This document shows positions 53,291-62,617 of a DNA stretch of 64,000 bases, piece after piece. The stretch spans positions 620,001 through 684,000 of the forward strand of contig NZ_BMGG01000002.1 in the NCBI RefSeq assembly GCF_014640075.1. The letters are read 5' to 3'. The first letter of the stretch is position 1. Every line of letters begins with the position of its first letter. The position numbers and the translations under genes were made by a program. This stretch comes from Chelatococcus reniformis. GTDB taxonomy: Bacteria; Pseudomonadota; Alphaproteobacteria; Rhizobiales; Beijerinckiaceae. Below the pieces are notes generated by a model. That model saw nothing but the letters and a program-made list of their open reading frames with translations, was not told the DNA's origin and did not search any database.

Positions 53291-54228
53291 CAGCTCCCTC
53301 CCGTGCGCCCGCCCGCCCCCGGTGCGGAGCGGCGCGCCTCCAGCTCGCGGAAGACGACGATAGGGCCGACGAGCAGCACCAGCAGCACCACTGCCACCGC
53401 CGAGGCCAACGGCCAGTCCCGATTGCCGAAGAACTCGCTCCACAGCGTCCGCCCGATCATCAGCGTCTCGGAGCCGCCGAGCAGATCGGGAATGACGAAC
53501 TCGCCGACCATGGGGATGAAGCACAACAGGGTCCCGGCGACGATGCCGGGCCACGACAGCGGCACGGTGACGGCCCAGAAGGCCTTGGTCGGCGTCGCTC
53601 CAAGATCCTGCGCCGCCTCGATCAACGTCCCATCGAGCTTCTCCAGGGTGGCGTAGAGCGGCAGCACCATGAACGGCAGGTACGAATAAACGAGCCCGAT
53701 CAGGATGGCGGTCTCCGTATTGAGGATCTCGAGTGGAGCCGCGATGATGCCGACCTTCAGCAGGGCCGTGTTGAGCAGGCCCTCGGGCTTCAGAATGCCG
53801 ATCCATGCGTAGACACGGATGAGAAAGCTCGTCCAGAACGGCAGCACGATGAGGATCACGACGATCTCGCGCCATCGCTTCGCCAGGCGTGCGGCCGCAT
53901 GGGCCATGGGGTAGCCGACGACGAGCAGGAGCAGTGTGGCCGTCGCCGCCAGCCGCACCGACGACAGCGCCGACTGCCAGTAGAGGCCGTCGTCGAGCAG
54001 CAGGCGAAAGTTGTCGAGGCTGAGCTCCGCCGCCGCCGCCAGGACGCCGTCGAGCCCCGCCGACCAGTCGATCACCGGGCGGTAGGGCGGCTGCGCCGTC
54101 GCCACCTCCGAGAGGCTGATGCGCAGCACCAGGAGGCACGGCAGGGCGAAGAACACGACGAGCCAGGCAAACGGCCAGATGCGCACCAGCGCCCCGCCGG
54201 ACGATCCTCTGCCTCGCCTCGACGCCAT
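53290..54228 (-). CDS. potH: ABC transporter permease, putrescine/spermidine type
   Basis: 312-residue permease with six helices. LVYSYLPFMVLPLYATLEKLD and IEAAQDLGATPTKAFWAVTVPLS give the EAA loop; VGEFVIPDLLGGSETLMIG is diagnostic for PotH/PotB. The N-terminus has the hydrophobic helix WPFAWLVVFFALPCLLVL. It follows potG by 5 bp and overlaps potI by one base. Together the two permeases would form the membrane pore. Confidence 0.93.
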   Translation of the reverse strand: MASRRGRGSSGGALVRIWPFAWLVVFFALPCLLVLRISLSEVATAQPPYRPVIDWSAGLDGVLAAAAELSLDNFRLLLDDGLYWQSALSSVRLAATATLLLLVVGYPMAHAAARLAKRWREIVVILIVLPFWTSFLIRVYAWIGILKPEGLLNTALLKVGIIAAPLEILNTETAILIGLVYSYLPFMVLPLYATLEKLDGTLIEAAQDLGATPTKAFWAVTVPLSWPGIVAGTLLCFIPMVGEFVIPDLLGGSETLMIGRTLWSEFFGNRDWPLASAVAVVLLVLLVGPIVVFRELEARRSAPGAGGRTGGS

Positions 54229-54233
54229 CGGGG

Positions 54234-55397
54234 CTAGCGGCTCAGGAGCACGGCCGCGTCGGGCGCGAAGACCGCGTGCACGGTCTCCTCCCAGGTCAGC
54301 GGCTGCTCGACGAAGCGCGCGACGTTGGCTTGCGAGGCGCGCAACAGATGGCCGTCGGCGAGCCTGATCACATAGGTCGTCCAATCGCCGAGGTAGCCGA
54401 TGTCCCACACCTCGCCAACGATCGCATTGGCCGTACCGGGCGGCGGCAGGCCGCGGCCGAGGCGCATTTTCTCGGGCCGGATGGCGACCGCCACAGCCTG
54501 CCCGGGTGCCGACGGCTCGGTCGAGGCGACCAGCAGAGCTGACCCCACGGCAGGGCAAGATACCGTGCAGAGATCCCCGTCGCGACCCGTCACCTCCCCT
54601 TCCAACAAATTCACGTCGCCGATGAACTGCGCGACGTAGCGGCTGGCGGGCTGCTCGTAGATGACGTTGGGCGGATCGAGCTGCGCGATCCGGCCGTGCC
54701 CCATCACGGCGATGCGGTCGGCCATGGCCATGGCCTCCTCCTGATCGTGCGTCACCACCAGGAACGTGGTGCCGAGCGACATCTGGATGTCCATGAGCTC
54801 GAACTGCGTGGCCTCGCGCAGCTTTTTGTCGAGGGCGGCCAGCGGCTCGTCGAGCAGCAGCACCTTGGGCCGCTTGGCCAGTGCCCGCGCCAGGGCGACG
54901 CGCTGGCGTTGCCCGCCCGACAGCTGGTCGGGGCGCCGCTTGGCCAGCCCGGAGAGTTGCACCAGGCGCAGCATGTCGTCGACGCGCGCCCGGATCTCGT
55001 CCCGCGGCAGGCCCTCCTGGCGCAGCCCGAAGGCGATGTTGCCCTCCACGCTCATGTGCGGGAACAGCGCATAGGACTGAAACATCATGTTCACCGGCCG
55101 CAGATGCGGCGGTATCGCCGCCTGATCGACGCCGGCAAGCAGCACGCGGCCTTCGTCCGGGGTCTCGAACCCGGCCAGGAGGCGCATCAGGGTGGTCTTG
55201 CCGCAGCCGGACGGGCCGAGCAGACAGAAGAACTCACGCTCGTAGATCGACAGCGAAAGGGCATCGACGGCGGTGACGGCGCCGTAGCGCTTCGTGACGC
55301 CGTCGAAGCGGATCAGCGGCTCCGCGCCTGGCTCGGACCACGGTGCGAAGTTGCGGCGCACCGCTCCCACGGCCACGTGCTCGTTCCTCGTCGCCAT
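54234..55397 (-). CDS. potG: ABC transporter ATPase, putrescine/spermidine type
   Basis: 387-residue ATPase. Walker A is GPSGCGKTTLMRLLAG near residue 62, the Q-loop MMFQSYALFPHM, signature LSGGQRQRVALARALA, Walker B VLLLDEPLAALD, and the H-loop VVTHDQEEAM. A C-terminal TOBE domain (residues 300-380) is present, as in PotG/PotA. ATG at 55397 follows a GC-rich site; the open frame continues far upstream without a stop, but that part is antisense-like and non-homologous. No periplasmic binding protein gene (PotF) is seen next to it. It lies 107 bp downstream of emrB. Confidence 0.93.
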   Translation of the reverse strand: MATRNEHVAVGAVRRNFAPWSEPGAEPLIRFDGVTKRYGAVTAVDALSLSIYEREFFCLLGPSGCGKTTLMRLLAGFETPDEGRVLLAGVDQAAIPPHLRPVNMMFQSYALFPHMSVEGNIAFGLRQEGLPRDEIRARVDDMLRLVQLSGLAKRRPDQLSGGQRQRVALARALAKRPKVLLLDEPLAALDKKLREATQFELMDIQMSLGTTFLVVTHDQEEAMAMADRIAVMGHGRIAQLDPPNVIYEQPASRYVAQFIGDVNLLEGEVTGRDGDLCTVSCPAVGSALLVASTEPSAPGQAVAVAIRPEKMRLGRGLPPPGTANAIVGEVWDIGYLGDWTTYVIRLADGHLLRASQANVARFVEQPLTWEETVHAVFAPDAAVLLSR

Positions 55398-55504
55398 CGC
55401 GCCCCCCGACGGGGCACACCTACCGCACGTCCCCGCCCTTGGAAAAGCGCTTTCGTGCGGAGTGCGACCGCGGCTTCGTCCCCGTCTCGTCCCGCCGGCC
55501 GCAC

Positions 55505-57112
55505 TCAGTGGGCGTCGGCCGGAGCAAGGCCGGGCTGGGGCCTTCGCATGATCGGTGAGAACAGGACGAGCGACGCGAAGAGGAAGGTCAGTGCGTAGAA
55601 CACGTCGGCAAACGCCATCACGGTCGCCTGCTGGCGCACCATCAGCGCCACCTGCTTGAGCGCGGCGTTGCTGGCATCGCTGCCAAGCGGCGCCAGTGCC
55701 AGCGCCAGAGTGTCGAGCGTTTCGTGCACGACGGTGCGATCCCAGCTGGCCCGCTCGATCAGGCGGGCGAGGTGCAGATCGATACGGGCGTTGAGCAGCG
55801 TGTTGATGAGCGCCAGGCCGACAGCACCGCCGAGGTTGCGGGTGAGGTTGAACAGGCCCGAGGCGTTCTTCACCTGATGCGGCGGCAAGGTCCCCAGCGC
55901 GATGTTGTTGATGGGGATCATGCAGACCATCAGCGACACCCCGCGCAGCACCTGCGGCATGAACAACTCCCAGAAGTCCCAATCCTTGGTGATCCAGGTC
56001 ACTTGCCAGGTGCCGAGGGCGAATCCGGCGAAGCCAACAGCCAGCATGATGCGGGGATCGACCTTGGCCGACAGCCGCCCGGCGATCGGCGCGGTCAGGA
56101 ACATGAAGGCGCCGGTGACGAACATGGTCTCGCCGATCTGCAGCGCCGAGTAGCCGCGAATGCGCGCCAGATAGACCGGGTAGAGGTAGGTCAGGCCATA
56201 GAGACCGATGCCCATGACGAAGCTGAAGGCGCAGCCGGCGGCGAAATTGCGGTTGGCGAAGGCCTTGAGGTCGACGACCGGCTCGGCCCGGGTGAGCGCG
56301 CGCCAGAAGAAGGCGACCGCCCCCACCACCGCGACGACGGCGAAGATCACGATGTGTTCGTCGTCGAACCAGTCCTTCGTCGGCCCCTCCTCGAGCACGA
56401 ACTCGAGGCTCCCCAGGAAGCCGGCCATGGCGAGGAGGCCCAGCCAGTCGAAGCGGTCGAGCAGGCCGAAGTGCGGCTCGTCGAAGTCGACCAGCACGAA
56501 GGTGGCGACGGTGACGAAGATGCCCGGCACGATGTTGATCAGGAACAGCCAGTGCCAGGAGAACAGGTCGGTGAGGTAGCCGCCCACGGTCGGGCCGATG
56601 GTCGGGGCCAGCGTCGCCACCAGGCCGATGATGGGCGAGACGACCGGGCGTTTCTCCGGGGGGAAGACGAGATAGGCGGAGGCGAAGACGGTCGGGATCA
56701 TGCCGCCGCCGAGGAAGCCCTGCAACGCGCGATAGACGATCATCTCCTCGATCGAGGAGGCCGTCGCGCACATCAGGCTCATGATCGTGAAGCCGGCCGC
56801 GGACATCGAGAAGATCAGCCGTGTCGACAGCGCTCGGGACAGGAAGCCCGAGAGCGGGATCATGATCACCTCGGCGATGAGATAGCTGGTCTGGACCCAG
56901 GAGATCTCGTCGGCACTGGCCGCGAGCCCGGCCTGGATCTCCGCCAGCGAGGCCGACACGATCTGGATGTCCAGGATGGCCATGAACATCCCGAACACCA
57001 TGCAGATGAAGGCGAAGAACTTGCGCCCGTCGAGCTTGGCGCCGGCCCCGCCCTGCGCCGGCGCGGCAGCCGCCGATGGTGCCTGGCCGTTGGCCGTCGC
57101 TGCCGTGCTCAT
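55505..57112 (-). CDS. emrB: MFS drug exporter of the EmrB type (DHA2 family)
   Basis: 535-residue inner-membrane exporter with 14 predicted helices. The motif LDIQIVSASLAEIQAGL near residue 48 is motif D1, RALQGFLGGGMIPTVFA is motif C-like, and SWHWLFLINIVPGIFVT is typical of EmrB. It works with the EmrA adaptor and an outer-membrane channel to form a tripartite pump. emrA lies 46 bp upstream on the same strand, and a TetR gene is divergent. Substrate unknown. Confidence 0.93.
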   Translation of the reverse strand: MSTAATANGQAPSAAAAPAQGGAGAKLDGRKFFAFICMVFGMFMAILDIQIVSASLAEIQAGLAASADEISWVQTSYLIAEVIMIPLSGFLSRALSTRLIFSMSAAGFTIMSLMCATASSIEEMIVYRALQGFLGGGMIPTVFASAYLVFPPEKRPVVSPIIGLVATLAPTIGPTVGGYLTDLFSWHWLFLINIVPGIFVTVATFVLVDFDEPHFGLLDRFDWLGLLAMAGFLGSLEFVLEEGPTKDWFDDEHIVIFAVVAVVGAVAFFWRALTRAEPVVDLKAFANRNFAAGCAFSFVMGIGLYGLTYLYPVYLARIRGYSALQIGETMFVTGAFMFLTAPIAGRLSAKVDPRIMLAVGFAGFALGTWQVTWITKDWDFWELFMPQVLRGVSLMVCMIPINNIALGTLPPHQVKNASGLFNLTRNLGGAVGLALINTLLNARIDLHLARLIERASWDRTVVHETLDTLALALAPLGSDASNAALKQVALMVRQQATVMAFADVFYALTFLFASLVLFSPIMRRPQPGLAPADAH

Positions 57113-57158
57113 GGGCGGCCGCAGCAGGACACCGCCGATGAGCTGGCACCGCGGCCGA

Positions 57159-58565
57159 TCATCGGGAGGCCACCGGTGCCTTCTTGGGTTCCGCCGCAGG
57201 CGGTGACGGTGCCGCCTTCGCCGCCGCCTGGTCGGCAGCCGCGGGCGGGGGCTCATCCCTGGGTTGAACCTGGGGCTCGTTGTGGGCCAGCCGGCCGGTC
57301 GGCGAGGTCTCCCCGTCCTTGACCGACACTGTCGCGACCACCGACATGCCCGGGCGCAGCACGTGCTCGGCCGTGGCCTCCGGCTTCAGCCGCAGGCGCA
57401 CCGGCACACGCTGCACGATCTTGGTGAAATTACCCGTGGCGTTATCCGGCGGCAGCAGGCTGAACAGAGCGCCCGAGGCCGGCGACATGCTCTCGACCAC
57501 AGCGGCGAAACTCCGGTCCGGGAAGGCATCGACGGTAATCTCCACGGCCTGACCGGGCCTGAGGCGCGCCAGCTGCGTCTCCTTGAAGTTGGCGTCCACG
57601 TAGACGGCGTCGAGCGGCACGAGGGCCGCCAGGCGCACGCCGGGCTGCACGAACTGCCCCACCTGCACGGCCTTGTTGCCGATGGTGCCGTCGATCGGCG
57701 CCCTGATCTCGGTGAAGGAGAGGTCCCGCTCGGCCTTGGCGACGGCTGTCTTCAGCTCGGCCAGGAGATGCTCGGCCTCCACGCGCTGCGCGTTGAGCAC
57801 GGCGACATTGGCCTTCGCCGCCGCCAGGCCGGCCTGCGCGCCCTTTACGCCCGCATCCGCCCGCGCGCGGTCGGCCCGCGCCGTCTCGAGCTTCTGCTGG
57901 CTGGCATAGTCGCGCTGGGCCAGCTGGTTCTGCCGCTCGAGCTCGGCCGCGGTCCGCACCAGGTCGGCCTGATTGGCCGGAATCAGCGCCTGCGCCTGGT
58001 CGACGCTCGCCTGGGCGGCCTTGGTCTGCTCGGCAATCCGGGCCACCGTGGCCTGCTGGGTGGCCATCTTGCCGCGCGCCGACTGGGCGGCCAGCACGTA
58101 GTCGCCATCGTCGATCTTGGCGATCAGCTCGCCGGCCGTGACGCTCTGGTTGTTGACGACCTTGACCGACGTGACGTAGCCGGAAACCTTCGAGGCGAGG
58201 ATCGTCATGTCGGCGCGCACATAGGCGTCGTCGGTCGCGACGTGGAAACGTCCGACGGTCCACCAGTTGTAGCCGAAGTATCCGCCGGCCCCCAGCGCCG
58301 CCATGACGAGGCCGATGGCGATGAAGCGCTTGCGGCCCCGCTTGCGCGCCGGCACCGGCGCGTCGGCGGCCCCGGCCGGTGCCGGGCGCGGCGCATCCGC
58401 CCGCCCCCCGGGCGAAGGCGCCGCCGGCCCGGGTCCGCGTGCGACGGCGTCCTGGGCGGACGCGAGAACGGCGGCGCGCGGCAAGCCCATCGTGGTGCCT
58501 GGCGCATCACCGGGCCCTGCCCCGGCGCCACCCGGCTCCGCTTCGACGTTCTCTCGCCTGTCCAT
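57159..58565 (-). CDS. emrA: EmrA-type membrane fusion protein (HlyD family)
   Basis: 468-residue periplasmic adaptor. After a disordered Pro/Ala-rich cytoplasmic tail of about 75 residues comes one membrane helix (FIAIGLVMAALGAGGYFGYNW), then TDDAYVRADMTILASKVSGYVTSVKVVNNQSV in parts, the half-lipoyl motif, a long coiled hairpin, and FTEIRAPIDGTIGNKAVQVGQFV with the second lipoyl half. The N-terminal tail is longer than in E. coli EmrA. It is the first gene of the emrAB operon and faces the TetR gene. Confidence 0.93.
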   Translation of the reverse strand: MDRRENVEAEPGGAGAGPGDAPGTTMGLPRAAVLASAQDAVARGPGPAAPSPGGRADAPRPAPAGAADAPVPARKRGRKRFIAIGLVMAALGAGGYFGYNWWTVGRFHVATDDAYVRADMTILASKVSGYVTSVKVVNNQSVTAGELIAKIDDGDYVLAAQSARGKMATQQATVARIAEQTKAAQASVDQAQALIPANQADLVRTAAELERQNQLAQRDYASQQKLETARADRARADAGVKGAQAGLAAAKANVAVLNAQRVEAEHLLAELKTAVAKAERDLSFTEIRAPIDGTIGNKAVQVGQFVQPGVRLAALVPLDAVYVDANFKETQLARLRPGQAVEITVDAFPDRSFAAVVESMSPASGALFSLLPPDNATGNFTKIVQRVPVRLRLKPEATAEHVLRPGMSVVATVSVKDGETSPTGRLAHNEPQVQPRDEPPPAAADQAAAKAAPSPPAAEPKKAPVASR

Positions 58566-58608
58566 GCACGCACACCCTAGCCCCGACCGCCGCTCGCTTC
58601 CCTCTAGA

Positions 58609-58629
58609 TTGACCGAACCGTTCAGTCAA
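58609..58629. promoter_or_regulatory. TetR-type operator between emrAB and its regulator gene
   Basis: A near-perfect 21-bp palindrome: 58609-58629 reads TTGACC at the left and AGTCAA at the right, with GAAC/GTTC arms; only two symmetric positions disagree. It contains a -35-like TTGACC for the rightward tetR promoter, with TATAGC 17 bases on (58632-58637). A repressor bound here would shut off its own gene and emrAB. Binding by the adjacent TetR protein is inferred. Confidence 0.7.
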
Positions 58630-58817
58630 TATATAGCCTATGCGCGCTTGACAGGGCTCGTGCACCAGCGCGAATACCTTGCCCTCAGAGCAGCCCGCCC
58701 CGCTCGGACCCGTCGCGCGGGACATGCTCCAACTCGTTGAATCCGCGGCGCTCAGCTTGCGAGGGATGGGTCCTCCCCGCAGGGCGCTCGGGGTCGGAAT
58801 GGACGGTGGATCGCGGC

Positions 58818-59483
58818 GTGGACGTGGAAACGACCAACACCAGGCGGGCCGGAGCGGCGGCCGTCGAGCCGGACGAGCCGCCGCAGGCATCCAAGCGGCA
58901 GCAGATCCTCGCCGGTGCGCGGCGGATCTTCCGATCGCGCGGCTTCGACGGTGCCAGCATGGGCGACATCGCGAAGGCGGCCGGGGTCTCCAAGGGGACC
59001 CTCTATGTCTATTTCGCCAGCAAGGAGGACCTGTTCCGGGATCTCGTGCTGGAGGACCGGCGCCAGGCGGCCGAGCAGATCGTCTCGCTGGGGCTTGACG
59101 ATCCGGACGTGCGCGGCGTGCTGCGCGGCTACGGGCGCAGCATCGTCAACATGCTGGTCGAGCCCGAGCACATTTCGATGGTTCGAATGGTCATGGCGGC
59201 CGCCGAGAAGTTTCCGCAGGTCGGCCGCGTCTTCTACGAAGCGGGCCCCGGCTACGGCATCAACCGCTTGGCGACGTATATCAAGGCCCAGGTCGAGGCG
59301 GGCCGCCTACGGACGGCGGATGCGGATCTTGCGGCCTGCCATTTCCTGGAGTTGTGCCAGGGCAGCATTCTCAAGCCACTGTTCTTCGGCGTGACAGCCC
59401 AGCCGACACCGCAGGCTATCGACTACACGGTCGATGCGGCCGTGGATGTGTTCCTGGCCGCTTACGCGGCGGATGGCATCTGA
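58818..59483 (+). CDS. TetR/AcrR family transcriptional regulator
   Basis: About 221 residues. The helix-turn-helix is ILAGARRIFRSRGFDGASMGDIAKAAGVSKGTLYVYFASKEDLF in parts (residues 30-80); the rest is the helical ligand and dimer domain, with a Phe/Tyr-rich C-terminus of the AcrR_C type. Start is uncertain: a TTG at 58737, GTGs at 58818 and 58824, none with a strong ribosome site; I use 58818. It is divergent from emrAB and lies next to the palindrome above, the usual layout for a drug-pump repressor. Confidence 0.9.
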   Translation: MDVETTNTRRAGAAAVEPDEPPQASKRQQILAGARRIFRSRGFDGASMGDIAKAAGVSKGTLYVYFASKEDLFRDLVLEDRRQAAEQIVSLGLDDPDVRGVLRGYGRSIVNMLVEPEHISMVRMVMAAAEKFPQVGRVFYEAGPGYGINRLATYIKAQVEAGRLRTADADLAACHFLELCQGSILKPLFFGVTAQPTPQAIDYTVDAAVDVFLAAYAADGI

Positions 59484-59517
59484 GCAGGGCCTCGGCGCGG
59501 ACCGGCGGCTGCCCGTG

Positions 59518-60225
59518 TCAGCGGACTCCCTGCCCGAAGAGCAGCTTGCGGGCTTCCTGATCCTTGCCCAGGTCGAGCTTCTGGCGATCCTCGGCATTGA
59601 CGGCCAAGCCGCGCTGCACGGCCGGGCGTGCCTTGATGGCCTCGAGCCACCGTCGCATGTGCGGGAAGTCGTTGATGTCCTGTCCCTGGCGTTCCCACAG
59701 TTTGGCCCAACCGAAGGTGGCCATGTCGGCGATGGAATAATCGTCGGCGAGGAACGCGTGATCGGCGAGGCGCCGGTCCAGCACGCCGTAGAGCCGGTGC
59801 ACCTCGCTGGTGTAGCGCTCGACCGCGTAGGCAATCTGCTCGGGCGCGTAGATGCGGAAATGGTGGGCCTGACCAGCCATCGGGCCGAGACCGCCGACCT
59901 GCCAGAACAGCCATTCGTCGACCGCGACGCGGCGGCGCTCGTCGCTGGGATAGAACAGGCCCGCCTTGCGGCCGAGGTATTGCAGGATGGCGCCGGACTC
60001 GAACACCGAGATCGGCTGGCCGCCGGGCCCCTCGGGATCGACGATGGCCGGCATGCGGTTGTTGGGCGAGATGGCCAGGAACTCGGGCTTGAACTGGTCG
60101 CCTTTGCCGATGTTCACGGGGTGGACGACATAGGGCAGGCCACATTCCTCAAGCATGATCGATACCTTCCACCCATTGGGTGTCGGCCAGTAGTAGAGCT
60201 CGATCGGCTTGTCTTGTTTGACCAT
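59518..60225 (-). CDS. glutathione S-transferase family protein (YghU/YfcG-like)
   Basis: 235 residues. An N-terminal thioredoxin-like domain has YYWPTPNGWKVSIMLEE, the TPNGWK pattern of the Nu-class (YfcG/YghU), and FKPEFLAISPNNRMPAIVD with the cis-proline; the C-terminal helical domain holds HLADHAFLADDYSIADMATFGW-like sequence, the N-capping box being SIADMA. Nu-class enzymes act as disulfide-bond reductases with glutathione. ATG at 60225 gives the conserved start; further upstream codons are not conserved. It is convergent with the TetR gene over 34 bp. Confidence 0.92.
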   Translation of the reverse strand: MVKQDKPIELYYWPTPNGWKVSIMLEECGLPYVVHPVNIGKGDQFKPEFLAISPNNRMPAIVDPEGPGGQPISVFESGAILQYLGRKAGLFYPSDERRRVAVDEWLFWQVGGLGPMAGQAHHFRIYAPEQIAYAVERYTSEVHRLYGVLDRRLADHAFLADDYSIADMATFGWAKLWERQGQDINDFPHMRRWLEAIKARPAVQRGLAVNAEDRQKLDLGKDQEARKLLFGQGVR

Positions 60226-60704
60226 TGTTGTCTCCTGCCGGCGTTTCCGCGCGGATGGTAGGTAGCGCCTTTCTCCGGGCAAAGTGCGTTAGCGCACATG
60301 AGTGCCCGTCGGACGGAGCGCATGCTCCGCCGCCCCGGGCGCCGCTGTGCGTGCAATCGTCGGACGGTATGTCCCGGCCGCACATGCGCAACCCGTGCCA
60401 GCCCGAGCCCGATCCGCCTAAGCCGTTTCACCCAGCGGCCAGTTTCCGCCCCATGGGCGCCCGGCGGCAGGCATTTCGAACACCGCCTGCATATGGGAAC
60501 GCGGCCCGCCGCTTGCATGTGTCCCCGCGCACGGCGGCGGGGAGCGTCATTTCCAGCATCGCGACAAATTAAAAAAATACTTCTGACTTCAGCAGCTTGT
60601 ACGAATTTGATGAAGCAATTCGCGAGCCCGCTCGATCGACCTGCGGCAGGGTCGCGAACGAAGATGCCGCCGCCGGCGCCGACCATGGTTCGGCCGTCGC
60701 CGGC
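60226..60704. other. region between GST and gatB
   Basis: About 480 bp between two leftward genes. A run AATTAAAAAAATAC near 60567 reads as a T-run on the minus strand and, with an upstream CGAATT...AATTCG stem, is a possible terminator for gatB. The rest presumably carries the GST promoter. No gene or repeat seen. Confidence 0.4.
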
Positions 60705-62192
60705 TCAGATCCCGAGCTTGGCCTTCAGGATCTCGTTGACGGCCTGCGGATTGGCCTTGCCGCCGCTCGCCTTCATCACCTGGCCCACGAACCAGCCGAT
60801 CAGCGTCGGCTTCGCCTTGGCCTGCTCCACTTTGTCCGGATTGGCGGCGATGATCTCGTCGACCACCTTTTCGATGGCGCCCGTGTCGGTGACCTGCTTC
60901 AGGCCGCGTGCCTCGACGATGGCGCGTGGATCGCCCGACTTATCCTCCGCGACGATGATGGCGAGCACGTCCTTGGCGATCTTGCCGGAAATCACGCCTT
61001 CGCCGATCAAATCGACGATGCCGGCGATCTGCGCCGGCGTGACGTGGCTCTGCGCGACTGGCAGGCCGACCGAATTGGCGTAGGCGGAGACGTCGCCCAT
61101 GATCCAGTTGGCGACGGCCTTGGCGTCGTGCGGCGTGCCACCATAGCCGGCGGTCGCCTCGAAGAAGTCGGCCGTGTCCTTGTCGGCGACCAGCAGGCCG
61201 GCATCGTAGGCGGCCAGGCCGTACTGCGCCATGAAGCGCGCCTTCTTCTCGTCCGGCAGTTCCGGCAGATGGCGGGCGAGATCGTCGACGAGCGCCTGTT
61301 CGAAGACGAGCGGCAGCAGGTCGGGGTCGGGGAAGTAGCGATAGTCGTGCGCCTCCTCCTTGGAGCGCATGGAGCGTGTCTCGCCCCTGCCCGGGTCGAA
61401 CAGGCGCGTCTCCTGAGCGATGACGCCGCCGTCCTCCAGGATGCCGATCTGCCGGCGCGCCTCATACTCGATGGCCTGGCCGATGAAGCGGATGGAGTTG
61501 ACGTTCTTGATCTCGCAGCGCGTACCGAGAGGCTCGCCGGGCCGGCGCACGGAGACGTTGACGTCGGCGCGCAGCGATCCCTTCTCCATGTCGCCGTCGC
61601 AGGTGCCGAGATAACGCAGGATCGTGCGCAGCTTGGTGACGTAGGCGCGCGCCTCGTCCGACGAGCGCAGGTCCGGCCTGGAGACGATCTCCATCAGCGC
61701 CACGCCCGAGCGGTTGAGATCGACGTAGCTCATGGTGGCGTGCTGGTCGTGCAGCGACTTGCCGGCATCCTGCTCCAGGTGGAGGCGCTCGATGCCGACG
61801 GTGACCTGCGCCCCCTCGGCCATATCGACGACGACCTCGCCCTCGCCCACGATGGGATGCTTGTACTGGCTGATCTGATAGCCCTGCGGCAGATCGGGAT
61901 AGAAGTAGTTCTTGCGGTCGAACACGGAGGCGAGGTTGATCTGCGCCTTGAGGCCGAGGCCGGTGCGGATCGCCTGCTTGACACACTCGTCGTTGATCAC
62001 CGGCAGCATGCCGGGCATCGCCGCATCGACCAGCGAGACGTGGTCGTTCGGCTCGCCTCCAAACTCGGTCGAGGCGCCGGAGAACAGCTTGGACTGCGAG
62101 GTGACCTGGGCGTGGATCTCCATGCCGATCACCACCTCCCAGTCGCCGGTGGCGCCCTTGATCAGCTTGGCGGAGCGCATGGGTGCATTCAT
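60705..62192 (-). CDS. gatB: aspartyl/glutamyl-tRNA amidotransferase subunit B
   Basis: 495-residue subunit of the GatCAB complex, which turns Glu-tRNA(Gln) or Asp-tRNA(Asn) into the amidated form. N-terminal [39 protein letters not shown] and [15 protein letters not shown] are the kinase-like core motifs. [32 protein letters not shown] in parts is invariant. The C-terminal helical YqeY-like tail binds tRNA (residues 400-495). gatA ends 1 kb upstream on the same strand, with queE and queD between; gatC is not in the window. Confidence 0.97.
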   Translation of the reverse strand: MNAPMRSAKLIKGATGDWEVVIGMEIHAQVTSQSKLFSGASTEFGGEPNDHVSLVDAAMPGMLPVINDECVKQAIRTGLGLKAQINLASVFDRKNYFYPDLPQGYQISQYKHPIVGEGEVVVDMAEGAQVTVGIERLHLEQDAGKSLHDQHATMSYVDLNRSGVALMEIVSRPDLRSSDEARAYVTKLRTILRYLGTCDGDMEKGSLRADVNVSVRRPGEPLGTRCEIKNVNSIRFIGQAIEYEARRQIGILEDGGVIAQETRLFDPGRGETRSMRSKEEAHDYRYFPDPDLLPLVFEQALVDDLARHLPELPDEKKARFMAQYGLAAYDAGLLVADKDTADFFEATAGYGGTPHDAKAVANWIMGDVSAYANSVGLPVAQSHVTPAQIAGIVDLIGEGVISGKIAKDVLAIIVAEDKSGDPRAIVEARGLKQVTDTGAIEKVVDEIIAANPDKVEQAKAKPTLIGWFVGQVMKASGGKANPQAVNEILKAKLGI

Positions 62193-62248
62193 CGTCGCGG
62201 TCCTCGCCGGCTCCCTCGCGAAGCCGTATGGTCATGGAATGGCGCAGC

Positions 62249-62617
62249 TCAGGCGGCCGCGCCGAAATAGGTACACTTCTCGCCGTTGGAATCCCGGAAC
62301 ACGGTGACGTGCGCCAGGCCGGGGCAGCTGGGCTCCACCTTGCGCCAGATCCACAGGGCCAAGTTTTCCATGGTGGCCGGCCCCAGGTCCGGCACCTCGT
62401 CGAGAAAATGGTGATCGAGCCCGTCGCGCGCCGCGGCCAGTGCCCGCTCGAACAGCCCGAGGTCGATCAGCATGCCGGTCGCCGGATCGGGAACGCCGCG
62501 GACGGTCACCTCGGCCCGATAGGAATGGCCATGGATGCGCCGGCTTCCCTCCGCCGCCACCTCGCGCTGGAGCGTGTGCGCCGCCTCGAAGCGGAATTGC
62601 TTTGAGAGCTCGAACAT
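62249..62617 (-). CDS. queD: 6-carboxy-tetrahydropterin synthase-like protein (QueD family)
   Basis: 122 residues. Zinc ligands His14, His29 and His31 are visible in FEAAHTLQRE and SRRIHGHSYRAEV, and the DHHFLDEVPDLGPATMENLALWIW region is typical. In E. coli QueD the catalytic cysteine lies four residues before the first His of HGH; here Ser25 sits there. So the general base may differ or come from elsewhere. It overlaps queE by one base and makes CPH4 in queuosine synthesis by inference. A folate-type PTPS role is the alternative. Confidence 0.9.
   Translation of the reverse strand: MFELSKQFRFEAAHTLQREVAAEGSRRIHGHSYRAEVTVRGVPDPATGMLIDLGLFERALAAARDGLDHHFLDEVPDLGPATMENLALWIWRKVEPSCPGLAHVTVFRDSNGEKCTYFGAAA

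Noticed and set aside
54234-57149. A single 971-codon open frame on the minus strand running through potG and antisense-like parts of the emrB region
   Set aside because: Only the last 387 codons resemble a protein family (PotG ATPase). The upstream part is an out-of-frame shadow of emrB kept open by high GC, so potG is started at 55397.
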